Shown: positions 1 to 7,261 of the stretch, piece after piece
Numbering within the stretch: the first letter of the stretch is position 1
Layout: every line of letters begins with the position of its first letter
Source of the DNA: Clostridia bacterium
Lineage (GTDB): Bacteria > Bacillota > Clostridia > Oscillospirales > CAG-272
DNA: 9,661 bases
Direction: 5' to 3'
Assembly: GCA_017648425.1 (NCBI GenBank)
Contig: JAGCJD010000114.1
Location: 1 to 9,661, forward strand
Position numbers and translations under genes: made by a program
Notes under the pieces: model-generated
The model's input: the letters and a program-made list of their open reading frames with translations, nothing else
The model's database searches: none
What the model was told of the DNA's origin: nothing

Positions 1-912
1 ACATCGAACTATGCAGTTGACCTTGTAAACAGAGCGAGCGCGGCAGCAGGAGGTCCTGAGGTTCTCGTATGCTCAATGGATAAGCCCACTCTCGACTCTG
101 CTGCTATTATGCAATCTCACCCCAAGATAAAGCTTCTCGTATGCACGGGAGGTCCCGGTGTTGTAAAGGCAGTTCTTTCCTCGGGCAAAAAGGCAATCGG
201 AGCAGGCGCGGGCAATCCTCCCGTTATTGTTGACGATACCGCTGATATAAGAAAGGCTGGCAAGGATATAATTGACGGTTGCTCATTTGACAACAATCTT
301 CCATGCATAGCTGAAAAGGAGGTATTCGCGTTCTCCAATATCGCAGACCGCCTTATTGACGAAATGCAAAGAAACGGCGCTTACCTTATAAACTCCAAGC
401 AGGCAGAGGAGCTTGCCAAGGTAGTTCTCGTTGAAAAGACAAACAAGGCAGGAAAGACTGTCAAGATAATCAGCCGCGACTGCGTTGGACGCGATGCCGA
501 TGTTCTTTTGGCAAAGATAGGCATTAATGTTGGCAAGGATATCCGTTGCATTATCTGCGAAACAGACTTTAACCACGACTTTGTTCAACATGAGCTTATG
601 ATGCCCATTCTCCCCATTGTAAGAGTTAACAATATAGGAGAAGCTATTGACCTTGCAGTAAAGGCAGAGCACGGAAACAGACATACAGCTCACATGCACT
701 CAAAGAACATAGACCATCTCTCAGCATTCGCCAAGGCAGTTGAAACGACTATATTCGTAAAGAACGCGCCTTCATACGCAGGAATAGGTTTTGGCGGCGA
801 GGGACACACAACATTTACGATTGCAGGTCCTACGGGTGAGGGTATTACCTCAGCTCGTTCCTTTACAAGAAAACGCAGATGCGTTATGGCGGATAATTTC
901 AGAATAATTTAA
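1..912 (+). CDS. pduP: CoA-acylating aldehyde dehydrogenase, PduP/EutE family (5' partial)
   Basis: Oxidises propionaldehyde or acetaldehyde with NAD+ and CoA to the acyl-CoA, typically inside a bacterial microcompartment. The reading frame is open from base 1, so the 303 visible residues are the C-terminal two thirds of a protein that is usually about 460-480 residues. The N-terminus, including any encapsulation peptide, is missing; the ATG at 76 is internal. Visible family marks are the Rossmann-associated VCTGGPGVVKAVL, the stretch GAGAGNPPVIVDDTAD, the catalytic cysteine in FDNNLPCIAEKEVF, ELMMPILPIVRV, and the C-terminal GGEGHTTFTIAGPTGEGIT and TRKRRCVMADNFRI. The NLPCIAEKEV active site is closer to PduP and clostridial enzymes than to E. 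coli EutE (as I recall, NIICADEK). The neighbouring pduL, 14 bases downstream, uses its acyl-CoA product. Family is certain; the physiological aldehyde (C2 or C3) cannot be decided. Confidence 0.93.
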   Translation, partial: TSNYAVDLVNRASAAAGGPEVLVCSMDKPTLDSAAIMQSHPKIKLLVCTGGPGVVKAVLSSGKKAIGAGAGNPPVIVDDTADIRKAGKDIIDGCSFDNNLPCIAEKEVFAFSNIADRLIDEMQRNGAYLINSKQAEELAKVVLVEKTNKAGKTVKIISRDCVGRDADVLLAKIGINVGKDIRCIICETDFNHDFVQHELMMPILPIVRVNNIGEAIDLAVKAEHGNRHTAHMHSKNIDHLSAFAKAVETTIFVKNAPSYAGIGFGGEGHTTFTIAGPTGEGITSARSFTRKRRCVMADNFRII

Positions 913-926
913 GGGGGTACGCGCAA

Positions 927-1577
927 ATGAAATATTCCGAGCAAGAGCTTAAAGCGCTGGTAAGCAAGGTAATAGAAACAATGGGCGAAAAGAGCTCGTG
1001 TGACGGCAATATCCCCGTGGGAATATCAAACCGCCACATTCACCTCTCCCGCGAGCATGTTGATATACTCTTTGGAAAGGGATATCAGCTCACTCAGCTC
1101 AAAGAGCTGTCCCAGCCAGGTCAGTTTGCCTGCAAGGAACAGCTTACGATAATAGGACCTTCCATGAGAGCGATAGAGGGAGTTCGCGTGTTAGGCCCTG
1201 AGAGAAAGGCTTCTCAGGTAGAAATATCACGCACTGATAGCTTTGTTCTTAAAGTAAAGCCTCCCGTAAGAGAATCTGGCGACATTAAGGGCTCTGCTCC
1301 CATAACAATTGTAGGTCCCAAGGGCATAGTTACTCTGAACGAGGGCTGTATAATTGCCAACAGACACATACACATGAGCGAGGAGGAGGGACTTGCCTTC
1401 GGAGTTCGTGACGGCGAATATGTTGATGTTGAACTTTGCGGTGAAAGAAAAAGTCTTTTCTACGATGTTCAGATAAGAGTACACAAGGATTTCCGTCTTG
1501 AAATGCATATCGATACCGATGATGCAAACGCCGCAGGCGTCGCAAACGGATTTAAGGCAAAGCTTATAAAGAAATAA
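927..1577 (+). CDS. pduL: Phosphate propanoyltransferase (phosphotransacylase) PduL
   Basis: Transfers the acyl group of propionyl- or acetyl-CoA to phosphate, recycling CoA inside the microcompartment and giving an acyl-phosphate for ATP synthesis by a kinase. The 216 residues contain the two-domain PduL fold: NRHIHL (His37, His39) and NRHIHM (His147, His149), with Glu99 in QVEISRTD and His194 in LEMHIDTDDANAAG. Their spacing matches the two-zinc ligand set I recall from the PduL crystal structure. Residues 1-19 are predicted to form an amphipathic helix (hydrophobic L8, L11, V12, V15, I16, M19) followed by a polar linker, resembling known PduL encapsulation peptides. The ATG is preceded by a GGGGG Shine-Dalgarno at 913-917, directly after the pduP stop, so the two are co-transcribed. 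It is the last gene of the operon, as a terminator follows. Confidence 0.95.
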   Translation: MKYSEQELKALVSKVIETMGEKSSCDGNIPVGISNRHIHLSREHVDILFGKGYQLTQLKELSQPGQFACKEQLTIIGPSMRAIEGVRVLGPERKASQVEISRTDSFVLKVKPPVRESGDIKGSAPITIVGPKGIVTLNEGCIIANRHIHMSEEEGLAFGVRDGEYVDVELCGERKSLFYDVQIRVHKDFRLEMHIDTDDANAAGVANGFKAKLIKK

Positions 1578-1584
1578 GAAAAGC

Positions 1585-1632
1585 AAAAAAAAAATGCGTT
1601 AGCGTGCTACAAACACGCTAACGCATTTTTAT
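1585..1632. terminator. Bidirectional intrinsic terminator between convergent operons
   Basis: The perfect inverted repeat AATGCGTTAGCGTG (1593-1606) pairs with CACGCTAACGCATT (1614-1627) around the 7-nt loop CTACAAA. A run of ten A (1585-1594) lies on the left and a T-rich run (1626-1630 and beyond) on the right, so an RNA from either strand ends the stem with a U tract. It sits between the pduL stop and the pepD stop, eight bases or fewer from each, and is expected to end both transcripts. Confidence 0.95.
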
Positions 1633-1637
1633 TTTTA

Positions 1638-3074
1638 TTATTGCTCAATAACAGCCTTTACAACCGAGAAAAACCGTTCAAATGAAGCCTTATCAAGGCG
1701 TTCATCGGGGGAATGCAGATCAAGCACCACAGGTCCGCAAGAAATAATATCCATATCGGGTATAGCCTCACTTATAAAGCCACATTCAAGTCCCGCGTGA
1801 ATTCCCGTAATACAGGGCTCATTCTCAAAAATACTACTGTAAGCTCTTTTATAGTCCTCTTGAAGTCTTGAATGCTCAGCAAATTTCCACGATGGATACC
1901 GATTGTAGTGGCGTATATCTCCACCCAGAATACGAGCGTACGCATCAAGCTCGGAGGCTGACGCATCAATTCGCGAAGCAAATGACGAGCGTGAGGAGAA
2001 CACAAGTTCCGCCCCCATGTCATTCACACTTACAATACCAAGATTTCTCGACCACTCAACAATTCCCTCTACCGCATTGTTCATTTCATAAATCCCATTT
2101 GCGGCGGTAAGCATAACAAAAATCACCTTGTCGGTAGTTTTTTTATCAGGCACGCTGACACAAGTATTTTGGGAAACGAGTTCACAGACAAGAGAAAAAC
2201 CACTGTCTTCAGCGCACAAACCATCAGAAAGAGCCTCCCTCATATTTTCAATACGCTCATTGACCGTATAGGCATCATCAGTAGCCACCAGCGCAACGCA
2301 TTCACGAGGAATAGCGTTATCCTTAGTTCCTCCGTAAATGCTTACGATGCGCGTATGCTCGTCAATTACAGCGTCAAGCGCCCTGCCCATAAGCTTGTTT
2401 GCGTTTGCCCTGCCCTTGTCTATATCCTCTCCTGAATGTCCGCCAAAAAGTCCCTTTACAGTTATCTTAAATATTGCGTTTGCGCATATCTCCTCTGACA
2501 TTACATCAAAGGTCAGAGATGAACGCTGTCCTCCTGCGCACGAGGCAATTACCAAGCTCTCGTCTGCACTATCCATATTTATCATTCTGCGAGCAAAAAT
2601 ACGGCTGTAATCAAAACTCTTAGCGCCTTCAAGACCAACCTCCTCAGAGGCAGTAAAAAGACATTGTAGCGCCCCATGCCTTGCTACACCGCCGTCAAGA
2701 ACATAAAGCATTGTGGCAACAGCCACACCGTTGTCAGCGCCAAGCGTTGTACCCTCTGCTCGTATCCAACCATCACTCTCGTAAAGTTTTAATCCGTCAC
2801 GCGAAAAATCGTGCTCAACTCCCTGATTTTTCTCGCACACCATATCAGTATGTCCCTGCAAAAGCAAGGGGGGAATATTCTCACAGCCATGAGTTGCCAC
2901 CTTGTTTATAAGAACATTGTTGAATTCATCTCTGTAATATTCAAGACCGCGTGAGCGTGCAAAATCACAGAGATATTCCGCTATTTTTTCCTCATGGTAA
3001 GAAGCCCTCGGTATAGCCGAGAGCTCCTCAAAATATTCTATAAGCCTTGGATATGCAAAATTATCACTTAACAT
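1638..3074 (-). CDS. pepD: Aminoacyl-histidine dipeptidase (peptidase M20C, PepD)
   Basis: A cytosolic di-zinc aminopeptidase that hydrolyses dipeptides such as Xaa-His (carnosine-type) with broad specificity. At 478 residues it is full length for the family. Compared with known PepD enzymes, the metal ligands are His75 (QGHTDMV), bridging Asp114 (LGADNGVAVA), Glu145 (FTASEEVGLEGA), Asp168 (NMDSADES) and His454 (LDLHSPDERL). Asp77 and Glu144 are the catalytic pair. The lid/dimerisation domain lies between, with the conserved FGGHSGEDI. The ATG at 3074 places LIEYFEELSAIPRASYHEEK where related proteins start. There is no strong Shine-Dalgarno in front; the start lies six bases after the mreB stop, so translation may be coupled to mreB. 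It ends at the shared bidirectional terminator. There is no evident functional link to mreB beyond co-transcription. Confidence 0.96.
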   Translation of the reverse strand: MLSDNFAYPRLIEYFEELSAIPRASYHEEKIAEYLCDFARSRGLEYYRDEFNNVLINKVATHGCENIPPLLLQGHTDMVCEKNQGVEHDFSRDGLKLYESDGWIRAEGTTLGADNGVAVATMLYVLDGGVARHGALQCLFTASEEVGLEGAKSFDYSRIFARRMINMDSADESLVIASCAGGQRSSLTFDVMSEEICANAIFKITVKGLFGGHSGEDIDKGRANANKLMGRALDAVIDEHTRIVSIYGGTKDNAIPRECVALVATDDAYTVNERIENMREALSDGLCAEDSGFSLVCELVSQNTCVSVPDKKTTDKVIFVMLTAANGIYEMNNAVEGIVEWSRNLGIVSVNDMGAELVFSSRSSFASRIDASASELDAYARILGGDIRHYNRYPSWKFAEHSRLQEDYKRAYSSIFENEPCITGIHAGLECGFISEAIPDMDIISCGPVVLDLHSPDERLDKASFERFFSVVKAVIEQ

Positions 3075-3080
3075 TATCCA

Positions 3081-4151
3081 TTAAGAGTGTCGCATCTTCT
3101 GTACACTCTGTCCCCTTTTCCTCTTTGATAGATCAATTTTATCTCCCGTTACGCCATCAAGATCTTTAAGTATAATTCCTGTACCATTAACAACGCAAAG
3201 CATGGGATCTTTGGCAACACGCGTTTTTATTCCCGTAACATCTGAAATAAGCTTGTCAAAGCCATAAAGCATACTTCCTCCGCCCGTCATAACAATTCCG
3301 TCACGAAGTATATCTCCCACTAGATCAGGGGGAGTTTTTTCTATGACTGAGCAAATGCAATCGATGACCGCCGATATAGGCTCCATCATTGCTTCAAGCA
3401 TTTCCTTTGAGGAAAGTACCGCCTCAACAGGAAGGCCCGAAACAAGGCTTCTTCCCTTTACATTCATAGTCTTTGCCGTACCGTGCTCGTATACCGCGCC
3501 TATCTTTATTTTTATCTGCTCCGCAGTTCTCTCTCCGATTATCATATTATATTTGCGTCTTACATACTGTCCTATCGCCTCATCAAACTTGTCGCCCGCT
3601 ATTTTAATGCTTTCCGAAACGACTATACCGCCCAATGAGATCACCGCGATATCGGTAGTACCGCCACCGACATCAACTATCATGCTTCCTGTCGGTAAGC
3701 TTATATCAATACCCGCGCCGAGAGCAGCCGCAATGGGCTCGTCAACAATGTATGTCTTTCTCGCTCCTGCGCGATTTCCTGCGTCCGTCACCGCGCGCAT
3801 TTCAACATCAGTAACACCCGAGGGCACACAAATAACAACTCTGGGTGGAAATACAGCGTTTCCGCAAGCGCGGCGAATAAAAAACTGTATCATCTTCTGC
3901 GTCACAGCGTAGTCACTTATGACCCCATCTTTCAGCGGTCTTATTACCTTTATGTTGTCAGGGTTTCTACCTATCATCGCCTGCGCATCCTTGCCGATCT
4001 TATCAATGGTATCCGTATTAGAATCCACTGCAACGACCGATGGCTCATGCAAAACTATCCCGTCCCCCTCCACGCATACGATAACGGAGGCAGTTCCGAG
4101 GTCTATTCCTATGTCTCGACTAAGTTTATTTTTTATTTTAAAATTAAACAT
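3081..4151 (-). CDS. mreB: Rod shape-determining protein, MreB/Mbl family actin homologue
   Basis: A bacterial actin that polymerises as membrane-bound filaments and directs the elongation machinery of the cell wall. The order of ATPase motifs is clear: phosphate-1 loop IGIDLGTAS (14-22), connect/catalytic region TYIVDEPIAAALGAG with Glu138, phosphate-2 loop IVDVGGGTTDIAV (158-170), and the adenosine motif GIVMTGGGSMLYGF near the C-terminus. The N-terminus (MFNFKIKNKL) could serve as a short membrane anchor. At 356 residues it is some 20 longer than typical MreB or Mbl, because of a basic C-terminal tail (SKRKRGQSVQKMRHS). The start is supported by the purine-rich GGGGGGTAGG just upstream. 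mreC and mreD do not follow as they do in the classical operon; pepD does. MreB and Mbl cannot be told apart from sequence alone here. Confidence 0.93.
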   Translation of the reverse strand: MFNFKIKNKLSRDIGIDLGTASVIVCVEGDGIVLHEPSVVAVDSNTDTIDKIGKDAQAMIGRNPDNIKVIRPLKDGVISDYAVTQKMIQFFIRRACGNAVFPPRVVICVPSGVTDVEMRAVTDAGNRAGARKTYIVDEPIAAALGAGIDISLPTGSMIVDVGGGTTDIAVISLGGIVVSESIKIAGDKFDEAIGQYVRRKYNMIIGERTAEQIKIKIGAVYEHGTAKTMNVKGRSLVSGLPVEAVLSSKEMLEAMMEPISAVIDCICSVIEKTPPDLVGDILRDGIVMTGGGSMLYGFDKLISDVTGIKTRVAKDPMLCVVNGTGIILKDLDGVTGDKIDLSKRKRGQSVQKMRHS

Positions 4152-4188
4152 TCCTACCCCCCGTCAGGGAATTTATCTCTCACTATAT

Positions 4189-4217
4189 ATTATACACTCA
4201 CACCGTGCATATTTCAA
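4189..4217 (-). promoter_or_regulatory. Sigma-A promoter for mreB-pepD
   Basis: On the minus strand there is a -35 box TTGAAA (4217-4212), a 17-base spacer and a perfect -10 box TATAAT (4194-4189). Transcription should start near 4182, giving a leader of about 30 bases to the mreB ATG. The 12-base A6T6 tract at 4235-4246, between the comF stop and the -35 box, has no GC stem and does not look like a terminator; it could act as a bent or UP-like element. Transcripts from the upstream comF gene may therefore read through. Confidence 0.85.
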
Positions 4218-4252
4218 GTAGAATTTTGTCGTATAAAAAATTTTTTGTGTAT

Positions 4253-4990
4253 TTACACTTTATTTTCACTTGCAAGGGCAAAGCACAAAACGCCTCTGGC
4301 TCCGACTCGCTTCAAACATTTGACACAAGCAGCCATGCTTGACCCCGATGTCACAACATCATCGATGAGAATAACATATTTTTCATCAGCACTGGCATTT
4401 TTTCTCAAACGAATACTAAGCTTTGCGTTTTTCTCTCTGCTGCTTACATCAAGCTTTTTCTGAACCTTTGCCGAAATCCTTGACCTAAGCAACGACCTAT
4501 ACTCAATTCCCATACTTTTTGCTATACATCGCGAAAGCAACTGCGCCTGATCAAATCCGTTGGCTCTGTAAGACATCTGCCCTCTCGGCACTCCCGTAAT
4601 AACAAGCTGCTCCTCGGATATACCAAGCGTGTCTATCTCCTCCTTTATTATGGGAACGAGATGCTTGGCGACAAACTCCGCCAAGCGCTTATATTTTTTA
4701 CCTTTCATAATAAATATAAGCTTCATTTCGGGCAAATATGCTTCCAGCTTTTTATAGTAAAAGAGCTTACGAAGAACTATCGCCCCCGACTTTTGCAATC
4801 TTTTGGGCATACACACACATTCACGCATGGGCTTAAAGCAATCCGAGCAACCGAAATTCAATGCGGAATTACACCCCATGCGACAAGCGTCACAAAACGC
4901 CGAATCCGAGAGCTCATAATCAAGTATCTCTCCGCAACCAACGCATTTGTGTACGGTAATAAATCTTTTTATAAAATCCTCTCGCGTCAT
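4253..4990 (-). CDS. comF: ComF-family phosphoribosyltransferase-like protein
   Basis: ComF/GntX family proteins take part in DNA uptake for transformation or related DNA metabolism; the biochemical role is not settled. The 245 residues show an N-terminal cysteine-rich zinc-ribbon part (C16-x2-C19, C33-x2-C36, C40, C48-x2-C51, C58, C60) and a C-terminal type I PRTase fold. The latter has VPRGQMSYRANGFDQAQLL (family pattern RGFNQ) and the PRPP-binding loop VILIDDVVTSGSS (196-208). I chose the ATG at 4990 because it overlaps the recD2 stop as ATGA, typical of translational coupling. An in-frame ATG at 4999 and a TTG at 5008 are possible but have no better ribosome binding site. Being coupled to recD2 suggests a DNA-processing role, but a single comF-like gene does not show that the organism is competent. 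Confidence 0.9.
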   Translation of the reverse strand: MTREDFIKRFITVHKCVGCGEILDYELSDSAFCDACRMGCNSALNFGCSDCFKPMRECVCMPKRLQKSGAIVLRKLFYYKKLEAYLPEMKLIFIMKGKKYKRLAEFVAKHLVPIIKEEIDTLGISEEQLVITGVPRGQMSYRANGFDQAQLLSRCIAKSMGIEYRSLLRSRISAKVQKKLDVSSREKNAKLSIRLRKNASADEKYVILIDDVVTSGSSMAACVKCLKRVGARGVLCFALASENKV

Positions 4991-7227
4991 TTTGTGCATA
5001 TCTCGCAAATAAGCTGTTTAAGTCCAGTATATCTCATGGATTGACGGTCATTTTCAACCATCTCCCACACTATATCCTCTCGCCCCACGAGTATTACCAT
5101 GCTTTGCGCACGCGTCACGGCTGTATAAAGCAAATTCCTAGAAAGCAGCATTTGCGCCGCAGAATACACGGGAATAACGACTATCGGATACTCACTTCCC
5201 TGACTTTTATGCACAGTTATAGCGTACGCGTGTTCAAGATCTTCAAGCAGTGAAAGATCATAACGCACCTGTCTATCATCAAACACTATGCTCATAAAGC
5301 TTTCCGAAGAATTTATCTCTTCAATAGTCCCAATATCTCCGTTAAAAATGCCGTTACCCGTTTTTTCGCTATATATGCTCGTCCAGATAATGTCGTAATT
5401 GTTTCTTACCTGCATTACCTTGTCGCCCTCTCGGAACACCTTGTCGCGGAACTTGTATTCTTTTTTGTCATCAGACGATGGATTAAGCCTTGATTGAAGC
5501 AAAATGTTGAGGCTTTCAGTTCCCACCTCGCCCTTTCTTGTGGGCGTTATCACCTGCGTACCGTATCTTCCAATATCTCCATAGGTTCTCGGAAGTCTTA
5601 CATGGCAAAGCTCTGCCACTGTATAAGCTATCTCCTTGTCCGTGCTTCTCGGTAAAAAGAAGAAATCGTTGTTTTTGACAGATAATTCGGGAAGCACTCC
5701 CGCATTTATCTTGTGTGCGTTAGTTATAATAAGGCTCTCCTGTGCCTGACGGAATATCTCTGTGAGCCTTACGGTAGAAAAGCACTCGCTGTCTATTATA
5801 TCGCGCAATACATTTCCCGATCCTACTGATGGTAGCTGATCCGAATCTCCAATAATTATCAGTCTCGCTCCTGGCTTTATAGCCCCCAATAACGCGCACA
5901 TAAGCGCGGTATCTATCATGGAAGCCTCATCAACTATAATTATCTGCTCGTCAAGCAAGCAATTCTCCTTTCTGCAAAATGTAAAGCTGCCCGAAGCATC
6001 ATATGTCATCTCTAACAGTCTGTGAATGGTCTTTGCTTCCATTCCCGTTGCCTCCGAGAGTCTTTTTGCGGCTCTGCCCGTAGGAGCGGCAAGCGCAATA
6101 TCAAATCCCATGCTGTCAAAAATTCTTATCAGCGCGCGAACTACCGTTGTTTTTCCAGTACCCGGACCTCCCGTAAGCACGGTAACTCCGTACCGCAGAG
6201 CGTCCTCAATAGCCTTTTTTTGGAGATAAGCATAGCTTATATTGCTTCTTGTCTCCTCGTTTTCAATAAATCTTCCTATATCTATAACATCGACCGAGGC
6301 GCAAAGCTTATCAAGCTGTAAGAGCTTTTGTGCAATATATCTCTCGGAAGCAAAAACACCCGCGCGGTATATCATTTCCTTGCCATCTATCTCATAAGAA
6401 ATAAGCTTCCCCTCTCGCAACAGCTCCGAAATAGCCGCAAGAGTTATCTCCTCATCAACTTCAAGCAAATACGCCGCCCCCTCGGAAAGCTTTTCCTTGG
6501 GAAGGCAAACATGACCATTGAGCGTATCATTCCTTACCAAAATGTATATGATACCGCTCATAACACGATCAAAATTATTATTTGTAAAGCCGAGCCTTTC
6601 CGCCATTCCGTCAGCCTTTTCAAAGCCAATTCCATCAATTTCATTACAAAGCCTGTACGGATTTTGCCTTGCAATATCAATAGATCTGCTACCCCAACGC
6701 TTGTATATTTTAAGTGTCGTTGCAACTCCAAAATATTCGCCAAAGAACATCATGGCACTTCTGACGCCTGCCTGCTCCCTAAAGCTCTCGGATATAGAGA
6801 TTGCAAGCTTTGATGATATTCCCTTTATGCTGACAATCCACTCTGGGTGGTTTTCTATCACATTAAATGTGTCCTCACCAAACTCCTCAACTATTCTCTG
6901 AGCAGTCTTAGGACCAATACCCTTTATAACTCTTGAAGCAAGATAGCGGTATATTGATTCCACATCAGCAGGCATAACTCTCTCGTATTGGCTGACAGAA
7001 AACTGTCGTCCGTATTTTGGATTGTGTATCCACTTCCCGTAAACACTCAATCTGTCGCCTTCTCCGGTCATCGGCATCAATCCAACGACCGTTATCATTT
7101 CATCATCAGAAGTAGCGAGGTCGCATATGGTATACCCGTTTTCCTCATTGTAGTAAACAATATGTTCAACAGTTCCGTCAAGACGCTCAAGTCCCTTTTC
7201 AAGGCTCGTAATCTCATCTTTTGCCAC
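4987..7227 (-). CDS. recD2: ATP-dependent 5'-3' DNA helicase RecD2 (RecD/TraA family)
   Basis: An SF1B helicase that acts without RecBC in DNA repair and replication fork maintenance. From the chosen start the protein has 746 residues, normal for RecD2. The order is: N-terminal OB-like domain (GTVEHIVYYNEENGYTICDL), helix-hairpin-helix repeats (around 103-143, KGIGPKTAQRIVEEFG and SIKGISSKLA), and Walker A GGPGTGKTT (353-361). These are followed by Walker B IIIVDEAS (429-436), motif III GDSDQLPSVGSG (460-471), LTEIFRQ (motif IV), an SH3-like insert near GDKVMQVRNNY, motif V VHKSQGSEYP (672-681) and motif VI VTRAQ (704-708). Two GTG codons are in frame at 7233 and 7227. The second is preferred because AAAGGAGGG (7243-7235) is about seven bases from it but only one base from the first. 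The stop overlaps the start of comF. Confidence 0.96.
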   Translation of the reverse strand: MAKDEITSLEKGLERLDGTVEHIVYYNEENGYTICDLATSDDEMITVVGLMPMTGEGDRLSVYGKWIHNPKYGRQFSVSQYERVMPADVESIYRYLASRVIKGIGPKTAQRIVEEFGEDTFNVIENHPEWIVSIKGISSKLAISISESFREQAGVRSAMMFFGEYFGVATTLKIYKRWGSRSIDIARQNPYRLCNEIDGIGFEKADGMAERLGFTNNNFDRVMSGIIYILVRNDTLNGHVCLPKEKLSEGAAYLLEVDEEITLAAISELLREGKLISYEIDGKEMIYRAGVFASERYIAQKLLQLDKLCASVDVIDIGRFIENEETRSNISYAYLQKKAIEDALRYGVTVLTGGPGTGKTTVVRALIRIFDSMGFDIALAAPTGRAAKRLSEATGMEAKTIHRLLEMTYDASGSFTFCRKENCLLDEQIIIVDEASMIDTALMCALLGAIKPGARLIIIGDSDQLPSVGSGNVLRDIIDSECFSTVRLTEIFRQAQESLIITNAHKINAGVLPELSVKNNDFFFLPRSTDKEIAYTVAELCHVRLPRTYGDIGRYGTQVITPTRKGEVGTESLNILLQSRLNPSSDDKKEYKFRDKVFREGDKVMQVRNNYDIIWTSIYSEKTGNGIFNGDIGTIEEINSSESFMSIVFDDRQVRYDLSLLEDLEHAYAITVHKSQGSEYPIVVIPVYSAAQMLLSRNLLYTAVTRAQSMVILVGREDIVWEMVENDRQSMRYTGLKQLICEICTK

Positions 7228-7234
7228 GCCCACG

Positions 7235-7243
7235 CCCTCCTTT
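7235..7243 (-). promoter_or_regulatory. Shine-Dalgarno that decides the recD2 start
   Basis: AAAGGAGGG on the minus strand is a near-perfect anti-16S match. It sits one base before the GTG at 7233 and seven bases before the GTG at 7227, favouring the latter as the real start. It lies in the 34-base gap after the metK stop, where no hairpin or promoter is seen, so metK and recD2 share a transcript. Confidence 0.8.
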
Positions 7244-7261
7244 CGATATATTTTTAAAAAA

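Noticed and set aside
283..699. Open frame of 138 codons on the - strand
   Set aside because: Antisense shadow of the aldehyde dehydrogenase gene, whose conserved motifs cover the same bases.
3343..3912. Open frame of 189 codons on the + strand
   Set aside because: It lies wholly antisense to mreB, has a low-complexity Ser/Thr/Ile/Pro composition typical of reverse reading, no ribosome binding site and no recognisable domain.
4235..4246. A6T6 palindrome as terminator of comF
   Set aside because: It has only A-T pairs, no loop and no GC stem, so stable termination is unlikely; it may instead be a bent element upstream of the mreB promoter.
4253..5008. Competence locus
   Set aside because: Only one ComF-like gene is present; no comEA, comEC, comG or comFA helicase is visible in the window.
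6328..6901. Overlapping + strand frames of 161 and 127 codons
   Set aside because: Both lie inside recD2 on the opposite strand and show no family features.
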